A stretch of 64,000 bases of DNA from Carpediemonas membranifera. Taxonomy: Eukaryota > Fornicata. Of the stretch, positions 40,030-49,120 are shown piece after piece. The position numbers were made by a program, and so were the translations under genes. The stretch spans positions 434,001 to 498,000 of the forward strand of contig JAHDYR010000007.1 of NCBI GenBank assembly GCA_019828565.1, written 5' to 3'. The first letter of the stretch is position 1; every line of letters starts with the position of its first letter. The notes below the pieces were generated by a model, which was given only the letters and a program-made list of their open reading frames with translations, was not told the origin of the DNA and searched no databases.

Positions 40030-40674
40030 TTAGATATAGATGGGCGTCCGGGACTCTCTGCCGATGGTGCTGTCATCGCCGTGCCCGGGGATAACTCGCG
40101 TGTCGGCAGGCAGCTTCTTGAGCTCCTTCAGGCTGGCCTTCAGTGTAGGCCCGCTGCCACCCCACAGGTCGGTTCGCCCCTGCCCGCCGGCAAACATGGT
40201 GTCGCCGGTGATGACGACCTTGTTGGCCTCACTGTAGAAGCACATGGACCCGGGGCTGTGGCCGGGGGTGTGCATCGCCTTGAATGAGACGGACCCCACG
40301 CTGATCTCATCGCCGTGGCGGATCGTGCCGGTGTGGGGCGGTACAGGGGTGGTGCGCATGCCGAACATCTTGCCCTGCTGCTCGATCTTGTTGTACAGCT
40401 CGACATCCTCCTGGTTAATGAGGACTTCGACGTCAGGGAACGCGTCCTTGATACCCTTGACTCCCTGAATGTGATCAAAGTGCCCGTGAGTGAGAACAAT
40501 GGCCTTGGGAGTCATCTCATCATCGATTTGCCGCATGTTCATCATGATCTTGGCGTGCTGGTCGCCACAATCGAACAAGAGGCATTGGTTGACAGCCGTA
40601 TCGGCAACAATGATACAGTTGGACTGAAGATCACCAACTGCGACCTTCTTAATCACAAGAGTGGCGAGGCTCAT
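40030..40674 (-). CDS. Metallo-beta-lactamase-fold hydrolase (glyoxalase II-like)
   Basis: This encodes 214 residues from ATG 40672-40674. Metal ligands are in place: 'THGHFDH' (HxHxDH), H in 'HTPGHSPGS', D in 'GDTMFAGGQGRTD' and the final H in 'IPGHGDDSTIG'. 'GGQGRTDLWGG' and 'IPGHGDDSTIG' are typical of the short single-domain hydroxyacylglutathione hydrolase-like family found in anaerobic bacteria and protists. It lacks the C-terminal glutathione-binding domain of true glyoxalase II. It probably hydrolyses a thioester. An ATAAACTGCAC element lies 30-40 bp upstream of the ATG. Confidence 0.92.
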   Translation of the reverse strand: MSLATLVIKKVAVGDLQSNCIIVADTAVNQCLLFDCGDQHAKIMMNMRQIDDEMTPKAIVLTHGHFDHIQGVKGIKDAFPDVEVLINQEDVELYNKIEQQGKMFGMRTTPVPPHTGTIRHGDEISVGSVSFKAMHTPGHSPGSMCFYSEANKVVITGDTMFAGGQGRTDLWGGSGPTLKASLKELKKLPADTRVIPGHGDDSTIGRESRTPIYI

Positions 40675-40956
40675 GAATAACGTGTAACGTGAAAGTGACG
40701 GTGCAGTTTATGCGATGAGAAAGCTGTAGTAAATACAAGCGAATGAGTGCTCGGAAAAGCCATACTGACCTTTTTGTGGACCAGAATCCATTATTTCCAG
40801 TCTCACTCTGCCCAACCCTGGTTTCACTGGAGACAGCCAGCCTTGTCCATGCGGCCAAAGCCCTGCATTCACACCTCCAAACCCCCTCAACTAAGCACAG
40901 CTTGCCTGGACCGTCGAGTCGACGAAGTTGCCACAGGGCAGGGAACATCAACACTG

Positions 40957-41610
40957 ATGAACATCTTCTTCCTTTCCCGGAATCGCAAGGAATGCGCCAA
41001 ATACTATCAAAACCTACACATGAAGATAATTCTCGAGATTGCACAGATGCTGTGCTCCAGCTACTACCTAAGCTTGGTCCCTGAGGACGGCAGCACCGAT
41101 AGGCTCGAAGAATACACAAAGTCATGCCCAAAGCTGTACCGCCCAACGCACAAGGGCCATCCTATGGTCCACTGGGTTGCCCGTACGCCAGAGAACTTCC
41201 AATACGCCGCCAGTCTCGGCCTTGACCTCTGCGCCGTCTACACAGGCCGAAGGGGACGCACCCACGCATGCGAGGAGATCATCCAGTGGTGCCACGATCA
41301 CCCCCCGCCCCCGGTAGACCTGTCGGACACTGGCACCACGGTCTACGGACAGACGGACAATCCGGACGGGTGCACTCCGGTTCCCCTGTGCATGCCGCCC
41401 CAGTACAGGGGCACGTCCACAGTCGACTCATACCGTGCAGTTTATGTCGGGGAGAAGCTCGAGTTCCTTGGGAGTCGTCGCAGAGTGGCAGCGTGGACAC
41501 CGGACGAGATCCCGCCGTTCGTGGAAGAGAGCAAGGAGTGGAAGAAGCTCCAGAAGGCCGAAGTGAAGGCCAAGGAAGAGTCCAAGGGGAAGCGCAGTCG
41601 GGCCGACTGA
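40957..41610 (+). CDS. Phage/giant-virus-type putative DNA glycosylase protein
   Basis: This encodes 217 residues from ATG 40957. The frame opens 70 codons earlier, but only from this Met does it resemble the family. It matches proteins of large DNA phages and giant viruses usually annotated as pyrimidine-dimer DNA glycosylase-like. The conserved layout is an N-terminal 'MNIFFLSRN', then 'LHMKIILEIAQMLCSSYY', 'YRPTHKGHPMVHWV' and, near the C-terminus, 'YRAVYVGEK' with a following Trp. The last 30 residues are a Lys/Glu-rich helix that could be a nuclear signal. Function in the family is weakly established. Transfer from a virus or phage-bearing bacterium is likely, but base composition matches the neighbours. 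Confidence 0.7.
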   Translation: MNIFFLSRNRKECAKYYQNLHMKIILEIAQMLCSSYYLSLVPEDGSTDRLEEYTKSCPKLYRPTHKGHPMVHWVARTPENFQYAASLGLDLCAVYTGRRGRTHACEEIIQWCHDHPPPPVDLSDTGTTVYGQTDNPDGCTPVPLCMPPQYRGTSTVDSYRAVYVGEKLEFLGSRRRVAAWTPDEIPPFVEESKEWKKLQKAEVKAKEESKGKRSRAD

Positions 41611-41934
41611 CCGGACCGAGTGAACGGGGTTGAGTCCAAGACTGACCGATGAGGCATTTGATTGAGGATGCATCACAGCTGGAATATGTCGTAAATAAGC
41701 ACGAGAGAGACGCACACACGATGACCCATGCGATGTACTGGGCTGTACTGACCTGACCCACGAGCAACGCATGGTCAACACTGGTCTTGGTTGCGTTTAA
41801 CGCTATTTTGACCCGGTTCTAGCTCTGAGACAGTCAACTCAGACTGGATATCTCATATATAATCTCACTGTGTCAAAAAATTCGAGATCGCGAAAGAAAT
41901 TCATTGCTCGAACAAAGAAGGACGAACAATTACT
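41611..41934. other. 324-bp intergenic region, no gene seen
   Basis: Downstream of the glycosylase-like gene and upstream of 41935. An AT-rich stretch near 41850-41880 precedes the next ATG by about 60-80 bp and may be its promoter. Nothing else recognised. Confidence 0.4.
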
Positions 41935-42555
41935 ATGACTACGGCGCTGTCGAGCCGGAATTATTACCCGAAGTCGCCGCAAACAGATCAAATAGCAAGA
42001 ATACGAGACAAACGCCGGCGGCGGAATGAACTGCGCTATAGATTTGCAGAAAATTCGCCTGACGACGCTCAGGCGAACCATTTGGCGCTCTGTACCCTTT
42101 ATAATGAACAAGAAGAGTATATTATGAACACACCGCCACAAGTAGCGGCCAATCCGTCGTCACCATCAGTTATCAGCGGCGCGACCATCGATGCAATCCC
42201 AAGTTTCCCCGGTCGCCGGGCGATATCGCCCGTCAGGTCGCACTCATCGATCAAGTCGCCGCAGCTCTCAGCCCGGACAGGCTCAGAGCCCATTCTTCCG
42301 ATCGTGAACACGCCACCACCGATGAACCGACGGGACATGGCCCACACCACGCCCGTCCGGTCTGATGTTGATGAGCCACCACGCGCAGACGGCATATGCA
42401 CGCCAGCAAGCGCGCTGTATGAGCCAGAACAACAAGATTCGCCGCGAGAGAACCGGCAGCAGTACCGCGAGCCTGAACTTCGGCAGAAGTCGAAGCCCAT
42501 CAGCTTGGACAGCCCCGCGGGAGAATTCACGTCGCCGCTGAAGAGTTTGCTATAG
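41935..42555 (+). CDS. Uncharacterised disordered protein
   Basis: This encodes 206 residues from ATG 41935. Residues 20-65 include a basic helix ('IARIRDKRRRRNELRYRF'). The rest is Pro/Ser/Arg-rich with many S-P and T-P sites and few hydrophobic residues. It could be a phosphorylated regulatory protein. No folded domain recognised. Confidence 0.55.
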   Translation: MTTALSSRNYYPKSPQTDQIARIRDKRRRRNELRYRFAENSPDDAQANHLALCTLYNEQEEYIMNTPPQVAANPSSPSVISGATIDAIPSFPGRRAISPVRSHSSIKSPQLSARTGSEPILPIVNTPPPMNRRDMAHTTPVRSDVDEPPRADGICTPASALYEPEQQDSPRENRQQYREPELRQKSKPISLDSPAGEFTSPLKSLL

Positions 42556-42875
42556 AATAGTGTAGGGGGATAGGACGGATGTAAATATCCAGCGCATCAC
42601 CGGAGATTTTTGGAGATCTATCGAGATTTTTGAGATATAACTGCCGACCGAGGATATCATCTGGGTGCTGTGAGGGATCTCCGGCCCATGCGCGTTGGTC
42701 AGACACTCTCTGCCACTCTCAGACCACTGTAACCATGTCAACCGAAGTGATCACCGGTCATCATCGTTCATGTGGCTCGAGCGGAGTATATTTAGCCAGC
42801 ACGGTCAGACTCACCTCTATCCGAGGATACGCCACAGAATCAGCGGATTTATGTACATGTAAGCTACATATCATG
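42556..42875. other. 320-bp intergenic region, no gene seen
   Basis: Convergent 3' ends of the disordered protein gene and the cyclin gene. No RNA gene or repeat recognised. Confidence 0.4.
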
Positions 42876-43498
42876 TTACAGGCACTGAACAACGGGTGTC
42901 GACGAGTGGAGGAAACTCATGGCCACTGGCTCCTCGATGCCAGCCGCAGTCTTGGCCATCGGCTCGGGGGTTGCCGGCCTGACTGATGCGAATGTCTCGT
43001 CGAGCTCGTCGAGGGAGACGTTAACCTTCCATTGCAGCAATCTGATGATGCGCTGCTCCAGCTGGTTGAGCTTGGGCAGGGGGATACGGGTCAGCGTCGA
43101 CCAGTCCTTGTTCTGGTACGTCAGGTCCTCGAGAGCTTTGGAGGAGATGATGACGCATGTGGTGAACAGCAGGAAGAGGTCAGTCGCGTTGAGCTCGTCA
43201 TCGGCGAGCACATCGTACCGGATACGCTGCACGAGTCGAGCAGCGCACATGTAGCACTCGCGGGAGATCCGTCCGCGACGCTGGATATCCTGTGTGAGCG
43301 GTGGCAAAAGCCATTGACGGGCGTTGAACAAACCAGGAGGTAGGCACTCAACGGAAAGTTCGGGAGCTGCCCATTGGCGTAGGTTGGAAGAAAGTCGAAT
43401 GTACTTAGTACAAAATCGACTGTTTGCATGAATGTCGTCCAATCCATCGCGTTCAAAAGCTGATAGGGCGTATAGCAATCCTCGTTGGAAAGATCCAT
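42876..43498 (-). CDS. PHO80-like cyclin (intron 43290-43333)
   Basis: Two exons, 43498-43334 (55 codons) and 43289-42876, give 192 residues. An upstream in-frame Met at 43519-43579 cannot be excluded. The cyclin box is formed across the splice: '...LPNFPLSAYLL' joins 'DIQRRGRISRECYMCAARLV', matching the PHO80-type S-x-x-x-Y-L-x-R-I...S-x-E-C-x-x-A pattern. It continues with 'FLLFTTCVIISSKALED' and 'LNQLEQRIIRLLQWKVNVS', the E-x-x-x-L-x-x-L-x-W signature. It probably activates a PHO85/CDK5-like kinase. The 30-residue tail is unremarkable. Confidence 0.87.
43290..43333 (-). other. 44-nt spliceosomal intron in the cyclin gene
   Basis: In sense orientation it starts GTTTGT and ends CGCTCACACAG, in phase 0. 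Removal fuses the two halves of the cyclin box in frame. The downstream coding frame differs from the upstream frame, so splicing (or a frameshift) is required. Confidence 0.87.
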
Positions 43499-43988
43499 TG
43501 CTGGACTAAGTAGTATGTCTATCTCTAATGCTCTGTGTCGAGGGCCATCGATGACACGGTGTTTTTGACATGCCATCATCGCATCTCAATTCGCTTGAAG
43601 TTGATGGTGACACGCTTCATCTGGAAAATTGGTTTGCGGTCGGACTCGGGTCTACGAGAAGGTGGTTCAGCTTAGCTAGAGATTCTGGACACAACCTGCC
43701 ACGGGTTCATCTCTTTTTCTGTGTCAACATCGGTCAAACCTGGGCCCATGACGGGGAGTCGAGTCAAAACGGGACATATGGAAATAGGGACTCACAGTGT
43801 CGACATGGCTGGCCGCTGGCCGCCGGTTCTGGTCTGGTTCATGGCAGATCCGGTCCAAATCTCGTTTTCCTTTGAGGATACGTCGGCCTAGCGACGAACA
43901 AGCTCAGATAGGCAGAGTAGAAGCGGTCTTGGGTCTGGATAGGTAGCGTGTCAGTGTCCACCTTCACCTCAATCTTCCGGTCGGATTG
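43499..43988. other. 490-bp divergent intergenic region, no gene seen
   Basis: Between the cyclin (minus) and the Rab-like GTPase (plus). No RNA gene, repeat or convincing ORF. It may include a short 5' extension of the cyclin. Confidence 0.4.
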
Positions 43989-44739
43989 ATGGCATCAAGG
44001 CAAAAGCGAACCGACAGACGAACAATGTCCTATGACGACGGCCGTTATCACTACTCGTTCAAAATAGCGCTGTTAGGCCCTAATGGCGTCGGTAAAACCG
44101 ATGTACTGACGCACCACCTCCAAACAGAGGACATCAGTTCGTTTACCCCCAGACGCTCACACAGGCGCGCCAGCTACCATCCACAACATCGATTGCGGCA
44201 TTTCATACGTTGTGAAGGATGTATCAGCTCTTGGAAGGCTCTATCGGGTCCAGTACTGGGACGTCCAGTCCGCCGAGCACTACATGACGCAAGTAGCGCG
44301 CGTATGCCGAGGCGCAGCAGGCTATGTCTTCGTTTTCGACATCACGGACCGCAAGTCCTTTGATATTACGAAGAAGCTCGCCCAGCTGTTTGAGCACACC
44401 GGCCCTGTGGTGAAGAAGGTCCTTATCGGCAACAAATGCGACCTCGAGAACCAGCGCGAAGTGTCCAAAGCCGAGGCCGAGGACCTCGTGTCCCAGTACA
44501 AGAGCAGCGGCATGGTTCAGTACTTCGAGACGAGTGGCGTCAGCGGGCAGGGCGTGTACGAGGCATTTACCCTGCTGCACACCGAGATCTTCGGCACAAT
44601 CCCGAAGCACCCGGACCCAGAGCTCCTGCTGCAGCGTGGAGTGAGGCTGGGGAAGAGGTGGTATGGGGCAGGCGGGGAGGAGTTCGAGGCACACAACTTC
44701 AAGGTCGATGACACGACGACGAAGGTGGATTGGATGTGA
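43989..44739 (+). CDS. Rab-like small GTPase with degenerate switch II (intron 44137-44164)
   Basis: Two exons, 43989-44136 and 44165-44739, give 240 residues; ATG 44025 would shorten it by 12. G1 is 'GPNGVGKT' (30-37). Switch I lies around 'APATIHNIDCG', formed after splicing. G3 reads W-D-V-Q-S-A-E instead of W-D-T-A-G-Q/x-E. G4 'GNKCDL' and G5 'ETSG' are canonical. A long C-terminal extension of about 60 residues has no prenylation cysteines (ends DWM). Loss of the switch II Gly and catalytic Gln position suggests altered hydrolysis or a constitutively bound state. It resembles Rab-like proteins rather than a core trafficking Rab. Confidence 0.85.
44137..44164 (+). other. 28-nt spliceosomal intron in the Rab-like gene
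   Basis: It starts GTTCGT and ends CGCTCACACAG, in phase 1. Splicing joins P-loop and switch I to the G3-G5 region in one frame. Without it the protein halves lie in different frames. Confidence 0.9.
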
Positions 44740-45025
44740 GCGGAGGCTGCGGAGCTTTCTGATGAATGACTATCATCATTTTTAAACTGCACTTCTCATG
44801 CCTTATCCTGCACATTCGTCAATCGATGCCGATGCAGCTACCATCCCTGCCGATCAGGTGTCATGCTCGACCTCAACGGGGGCCCTGATAGGAAGCCACG
44901 CTGGCGTGACCTGGGGTTGTCGAGCAAAGGGCCGGGGCGACTTGAACGGGTGCTCAGCTGGCCGACTGCAAGGGCGCGCCATCTCCCATAAAATGCAGTC
45001 ATCATTGAGTACCGGACACGCTTCA

Positions 45026-45886
45026 TCAGGCGAGGAGCTCCCCCCTGCCGACCAGCCCCAGCCCCCGCTCGAGACACCGCCGGCCGTCCCGGGGCAGCGC
45101 CGTCGTGGGGTCATCGGCAGCGAGAGCAACGATGGTTTCGATGCTCTCGGCAAAAGGCTCGTTGGTCTCCTGCTTGGCGACTACAGAGCAGAGCCACACG
45201 AAGTAGTGCCAGTAGGACGTCCCGGCCGGGTCCTGGGCGTTGGCCATCATCACCTCCTCGAATTCCCGCAGGATAGTACTTGTGACGTCGTCCCCGCTGT
45301 CCAGGATGCCCCGCACGAGCCCGGCCCGCTGGTGCCACAGGCTGTAGTTGGACGCCTCGCCGTTCATCACGTACTCCCGCCAGCTGTCTTCGCTGAGGGC
45401 TCCGTGGGCCCTGACCGTGAGCATGTGATCCCACACGTGGAAGTTCCGGGTGTCCCGCTCGGCGAGTTGCTTCATCCACACGGCGGGCTCCGCCAGCCAT
45501 GCTTCCTGGCCAAGCTGGGAGAGGAGCCAGCGTCTGTAGTACCAGCTGGGGTAGATCTTGCTGTTGTCGGTGCTCTTGAGGAGGGAGGCCGTGTTGAAGT
45601 GGAGCTCGGAGGTCAGCACTTTCCTCGCCTCTTCGGGGGAGAGGGAAGCGAGCTCGGTCTCAATGAGGGATTTGCGGGCGTTCCATATGTAGTAACACGC
45701 GGGGTTCACGGTAAGAAGCTTCGTCAAAACCGTCTTGAGCCCAGCTGTCTCCTCTGGCGTCCGTTCTGCGTTAACCATCTGCCCCTTTGCCTCCTGAAAC
45801 CAGGCATTCCACTTTTCTTTCACCTCAGTCTTCTTTTGCTGCTCTTCATCGGTGAGAGGCCCCCGCTTCTCCTTTCCGTGACCCAT
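45026..45886 (-). CDS. Rab geranylgeranyltransferase alpha subunit
   Basis: This encodes 286 residues from ATG 45884-45886. It begins with the RabGGTase-like 'MGHGKEKRGPLTDEEQQKK'. Prenyltransferase alpha repeats follow, each with N-x-x-x-x-x-W and R-x-x-L/W: 'NPACYYIWNARKSLIE', 'YPSWYYRRWLLSQLG', 'RNFHVWDHMLTVRAHG', 'NYSLWHQRAGLVRGIL' and a last 'SYWHYFVWLCSVV'. There is no LRR or Ig-like extension, as in yeast and protist enzymes. With the beta subunit and REP it attaches geranylgeranyl groups to Rab proteins. A TTTAAACTGCGC element lies about 20 bp upstream of the ATG. Confidence 0.9.
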   Translation of the reverse strand: MGHGKEKRGPLTDEEQQKKTEVKEKWNAWFQEAKGQMVNAERTPEETAGLKTVLTKLLTVNPACYYIWNARKSLIETELASLSPEEARKVLTSELHFNTASLLKSTDNSKIYPSWYYRRWLLSQLGQEAWLAEPAVWMKQLAERDTRNFHVWDHMLTVRAHGALSEDSWREYVMNGEASNYSLWHQRAGLVRGILDSGDDVTSTILREFEEVMMANAQDPAGTSYWHYFVWLCSVVAKQETNEPFAESIETIVALAADDPTTALPRDGRRCLERGLGLVGRGELLA

Positions 45887-46031
45887 TACGTCTCGGCCGC
45901 GCGCAGTTTAAAGTCAAGAGGGGAAGTGGGGTAGACATGCAGTGCGCCGGGATGGGAGACGCAGCCCGTCTCTATTTCGGGCTTTCGTGGACCCTTTCAT
46001 ACTTGCTAAAGTGCGAAACAAGAACGCGACG

Positions 46032-48968
46032 ATGGGGCAAGAAAGTAGCCGCATGGCCCTACTTAATGTGGGTCTTGTCCTCATATTGTCCATATTTGCG
46101 CTCTACAACTTCATCACGAACGTCTCTCTTTTCATTGTCGGCTCCCATCCCTTCTATGGCGAAAACGTGTACTGCACGGACGGAAAGGAGCACCCCGAAT
46201 GCGAGATTGCTGAAAACCTCCAGTTCGACAAGTTCCTCTGGCTGGTTACCGATGCGCATCCCCGCAACTTCGCCAACTCGACCTTCGACCTCTACGAGCA
46301 GCACAGCGCCCGTTTCAACACGTTCATCCCCGGCATCAAGTACTCCCACTCGATCTACTCCGGCTGGCTCACCGGCAAGTACCCCACGAACTACCCCGGC
46401 GTCGGCATCGAGCTGGACACGTATCTGAAGGCGATTGCCCGCACCGAGGCGTACAAGGTCGTCTACCACGGCCCCGCTTGGTCCTTCGGTCTCATCAACG
46501 GCGAGGAAAACTGGCCGCGCATCTTCCACCGCACGGAGCTCATCGAGGAGGTGCACACGACCCAGTACGTCCGGCCGTACCCTGGCATACTCGGCAACGA
46601 CCACGCCAGCCAGGACGAGCTCAGGGAGCGTATGAACGCCAAGCTGAACGCCTGGGCCGACGAGGGCGTCTCTGTTGTTGCCCACAGTGCCATCTTCGAC
46701 CACGAGATGCACATCCACCCCCGCTGGCACCAGGAGACTGTGTCGATGGGCCGCCTGGTCGCCGCCGACCACAACATGTTCAAGGCCTGGGTCGACGAGC
46801 ACCCCGAGTACCTCCTCGTCATCTCCTCGGACCACGGCGTCGACGAGGGACCCGGCGGAGGCATCCTCCACGGCACGTCGTACAACTCCAACAACGGGTA
46901 CATGATCCTGTACAACCCACGCCTGCCCAACATCGGCCGCGAGCTGTGGCAAGACTCGTGTGACATCGCCTCGACGGTCTCGTCCTACCTCCGTAACGTC
47001 GACTACCCACGCGCATCCATCGGCGTCCCCGCGCTCGACTTCGGCACGTCCCACCGTCTGGATCAGTACAAGGTCTACCTCCGCGCCGCACGCCAGCTCC
47101 TGGCCCACGCCGAGTCCCGCGACATCGTCCCCGATCCCCTCCTCGCGACCATGCTCGGCCGGCCCTTGCCCGACCGGGTCGTGTCCGTCGACGAGGCCGA
47201 GGAGGCAGACAACGCCGCGATCCTCAGCGAGCAGGGCAGCTTCCTCTCCTCCGACTTCAAGGCGGGCCCGACCGTGGTCGTGGTGGCGTCGGATCTCGTC
47301 ACGATCAAGGCCGCTCTCGATGCTACGAAGGCGTCGCTCTCCTCGATGGCCACTTTCCCCCTCTTCGAGCTTCTCGAGACGCTCATCGTATTCCTCGTGG
47401 TCTTCGGCTTCGTCTTCATCGAGTACGCGTCCCACCCCTTCGCCGAGAGGTCCGCCGCCGCCTCCCTGGCCTCCGTGGCGACGCACATCTTCCTCTACGG
47501 CTCCCCCCTGGTCTTTGTCCTGCTGCCGACCCTCCCCGGCCGCATCACCGTCCCCGTCGTCGTGTTGATCGTCACGCTCGTCCTCTACGGCGTCATCGCG
47601 ACTCTGCTGACCCAGTCAGCTCTCGAGGAGCAGAAGACGATCTCCTCCCGCCTGCTGTCGGCCGTCTCGCTCTCCTCCTTCCTCTCAATCAGCCTCCTCG
47701 CCCTCCACAAGTGGGTAGGTGGCAGCGACAACGGCGAGGGTATCGCCGACTCCATTCTCACCCTGCCTATCCTGCACCAGGGCGTGCTCCTCATTGCGAC
47801 CGCCTGGATGATCGCCACCGTCCTCAGCTCCGTGCCCGCGGGCACCCACTGGCTCGGGACCTCTCCGACTAACATGGCGTACAATACTGCCCGCATCACC
47901 ATCGTCGTCATCGCCATGGTCTGCGTCCAGCTGTACGAGTGGACTGAGAAGCTCGAGGCCTTCTACCTCGGCCCCGGCATCCACCCTGTCGCCATGGCCG
48001 CCTATCTCTGCATGGGCGCCCTCGTTGCCCTCATGGTTGTCCCGGGCGCCGTCATCACGGACCTCATCATCCCAGTGAATCTGCTTCTATTCGCCCTCAT
48101 GGGTAAGACGCCACTCAAGCTGCTGTGCGTCGTCGCCATCAACCTCCGCTGGCAGCTCTTGCTCGGCCCCACAATCCAGGTCACCCGCCGCCTCGCCACC
48201 CTCGCCCTGGCCCGCCACCGCAAGGTCGACGCATACCTGCCCGAGTCCAGGCCCCGTCTGAGACCGCTCCTCCTCGACGCCGTGCAGGCGGCCACGGGCA
48301 TCCCGCTGCTGTTCCATGCCGTGACTGTCTACTGCATCTTCACGATGCTGTACGACCTGATTTTCGGAGTGAACATGGCGCCGTCGCTCTCGTTCTACCC
48401 ACCGGCCGGCCGGGTCGGCTTCCAGTCTGATTCAATCTTCCCGTACATCTCAGCACTCTGCATGGGCCTGCACAAGTACGGCATCATGATCATCAGCGGC
48501 ACGTATATCTGGACCACGTTCACCACGGAGACAAACGTCAGACTGTGGCGCCGTAAGCCGATCGAGCACCCCACCCGTCCGTTCGAGCCCAAGAAGGGCA
48601 AGGAGAAGGACATGGAGGCGTCGAGGGGCGACTCGCCCGAGCCGATGGCCGGGACGCGGCACCTGTCCGCCGGGGCCGACGTCGTCCGTTGCACCCGGCC
48701 GTTCCCCCTCTCCTTCCTGTCGGCCCCGCACCAACTCTTCCCGGCAGTGCTGCTGGTCCAGTTTGCGGCGCTCAACATCGCGCTGAGAGTACTGTTCCAC
48801 GTGTGGACGAAGGAGATGGAGTACGAGGGTCTGTTCGCCCTCACGGGCCTCATGGGCATCACCGTCGTGTGCTATAACGCCGTCACGGGCCTCTATCTGG
48901 TGTTCGGGCTTCTCAGACACCGCCGGCAGGCCGTGTCCGAGGTGCTGAGCCCAGTTAAGATGAACTGA
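46032..48968 (+). CDS. GPI ethanolamine-phosphate transferase-like membrane protein
   Basis: This encodes 978 residues from ATG 46032; the frame opens earlier without an ATG, and ATG 46053 is also possible. An N-terminal anchor (about residues 8-35) is followed by a lumenal alkaline-phosphatase-fold domain (to about 440): 'LWLVTDAHPRNF' for the first metal Asp, 'YSGWLTGKYPTNYPG' for the Thr region, 'SAIFDHEMHIH' and 'ISSDHGVDEGPGGG'. Then come about 12 transmembrane helices. The plan matches PIG-N/PIG-O/PIG-G, which add ethanolamine phosphate to GPI mannoses in the ER; the exact member is not clear. The usual D-H-x-G-H motif is altered to D-H-E-M-H. It is divergent from RabGGTase alpha, 145 bp away. 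Confidence 0.88.
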   Translation: MGQESSRMALLNVGLVLILSIFALYNFITNVSLFIVGSHPFYGENVYCTDGKEHPECEIAENLQFDKFLWLVTDAHPRNFANSTFDLYEQHSARFNTFIPGIKYSHSIYSGWLTGKYPTNYPGVGIELDTYLKAIARTEAYKVVYHGPAWSFGLINGEENWPRIFHRTELIEEVHTTQYVRPYPGILGNDHASQDELRERMNAKLNAWADEGVSVVAHSAIFDHEMHIHPRWHQETVSMGRLVAADHNMFKAWVDEHPEYLLVISSDHGVDEGPGGGILHGTSYNSNNGYMILYNPRLPNIGRELWQDSCDIASTVSSYLRNVDYPRASIGVPALDFGTSHRLDQYKVYLRAARQLLAHAESRDIVPDPLLATMLGRPLPDRVVSVDEAEEADNAAILSEQGSFLSSDFKAGPTVVVVASDLVTIKAALDATKASLSSMATFPLFELLETLIVFLVVFGFVFIEYASHPFAERSAAASLASVATHIFLYGSPLVFVLLPTLPGRITVPVVVLIVTLVLYGVIATLLTQSALEEQKTISSRLLSAVSLSSFLSISLLALHKWVGGSDNGEGIADSILTLPILHQGVLLIATAWMIATVLSSVPAGTHWLGTSPTNMAYNTARITIVVIAMVCVQLYEWTEKLEAFYLGPGIHPVAMAAYLCMGALVALMVVPGAVITDLIIPVNLLLFALMGKTPLKLLCVVAINLRWQLLLGPTIQVTRRLATLALARHRKVDAYLPESRPRLRPLLLDAVQAATGIPLLFHAVTVYCIFTMLYDLIFGVNMAPSLSFYPPAGRVGFQSDSIFPYISALCMGLHKYGIMIISGTYIWTTFTTETNVRLWRRKPIEHPTRPFEPKKGKEKDMEASRGDSPEPMAGTRHLSAGADVVRCTRPFPLSFLSAPHQLFPAVLLVQFAALNIALRVLFHVWTKEMEYEGLFALTGLMGITVVCYNAVTGLYLVFGLLRHRRQAVSEVLSPVKMN

Positions 48969-49120
48969 TGCTTTTTAAACCATGTTTTTATGCAAATACT
49001 CTCTGTAAATGCAACCCTGGGATGGAATTTTGACGATAGATCTCTGTCGTGACAGATTAGATGTCTGTTGTAGTGAATTGAGGAAGGGAACCAGCCTGCC
49101 AGCCATATAAAATGAGATAT

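Noticed and set aside
44798-45934. Long plus-strand ATG frame antisense to RabGGTase alpha
   Set aside because: It mirrors the codon structure of the real minus-strand gene and has no domain of its own.
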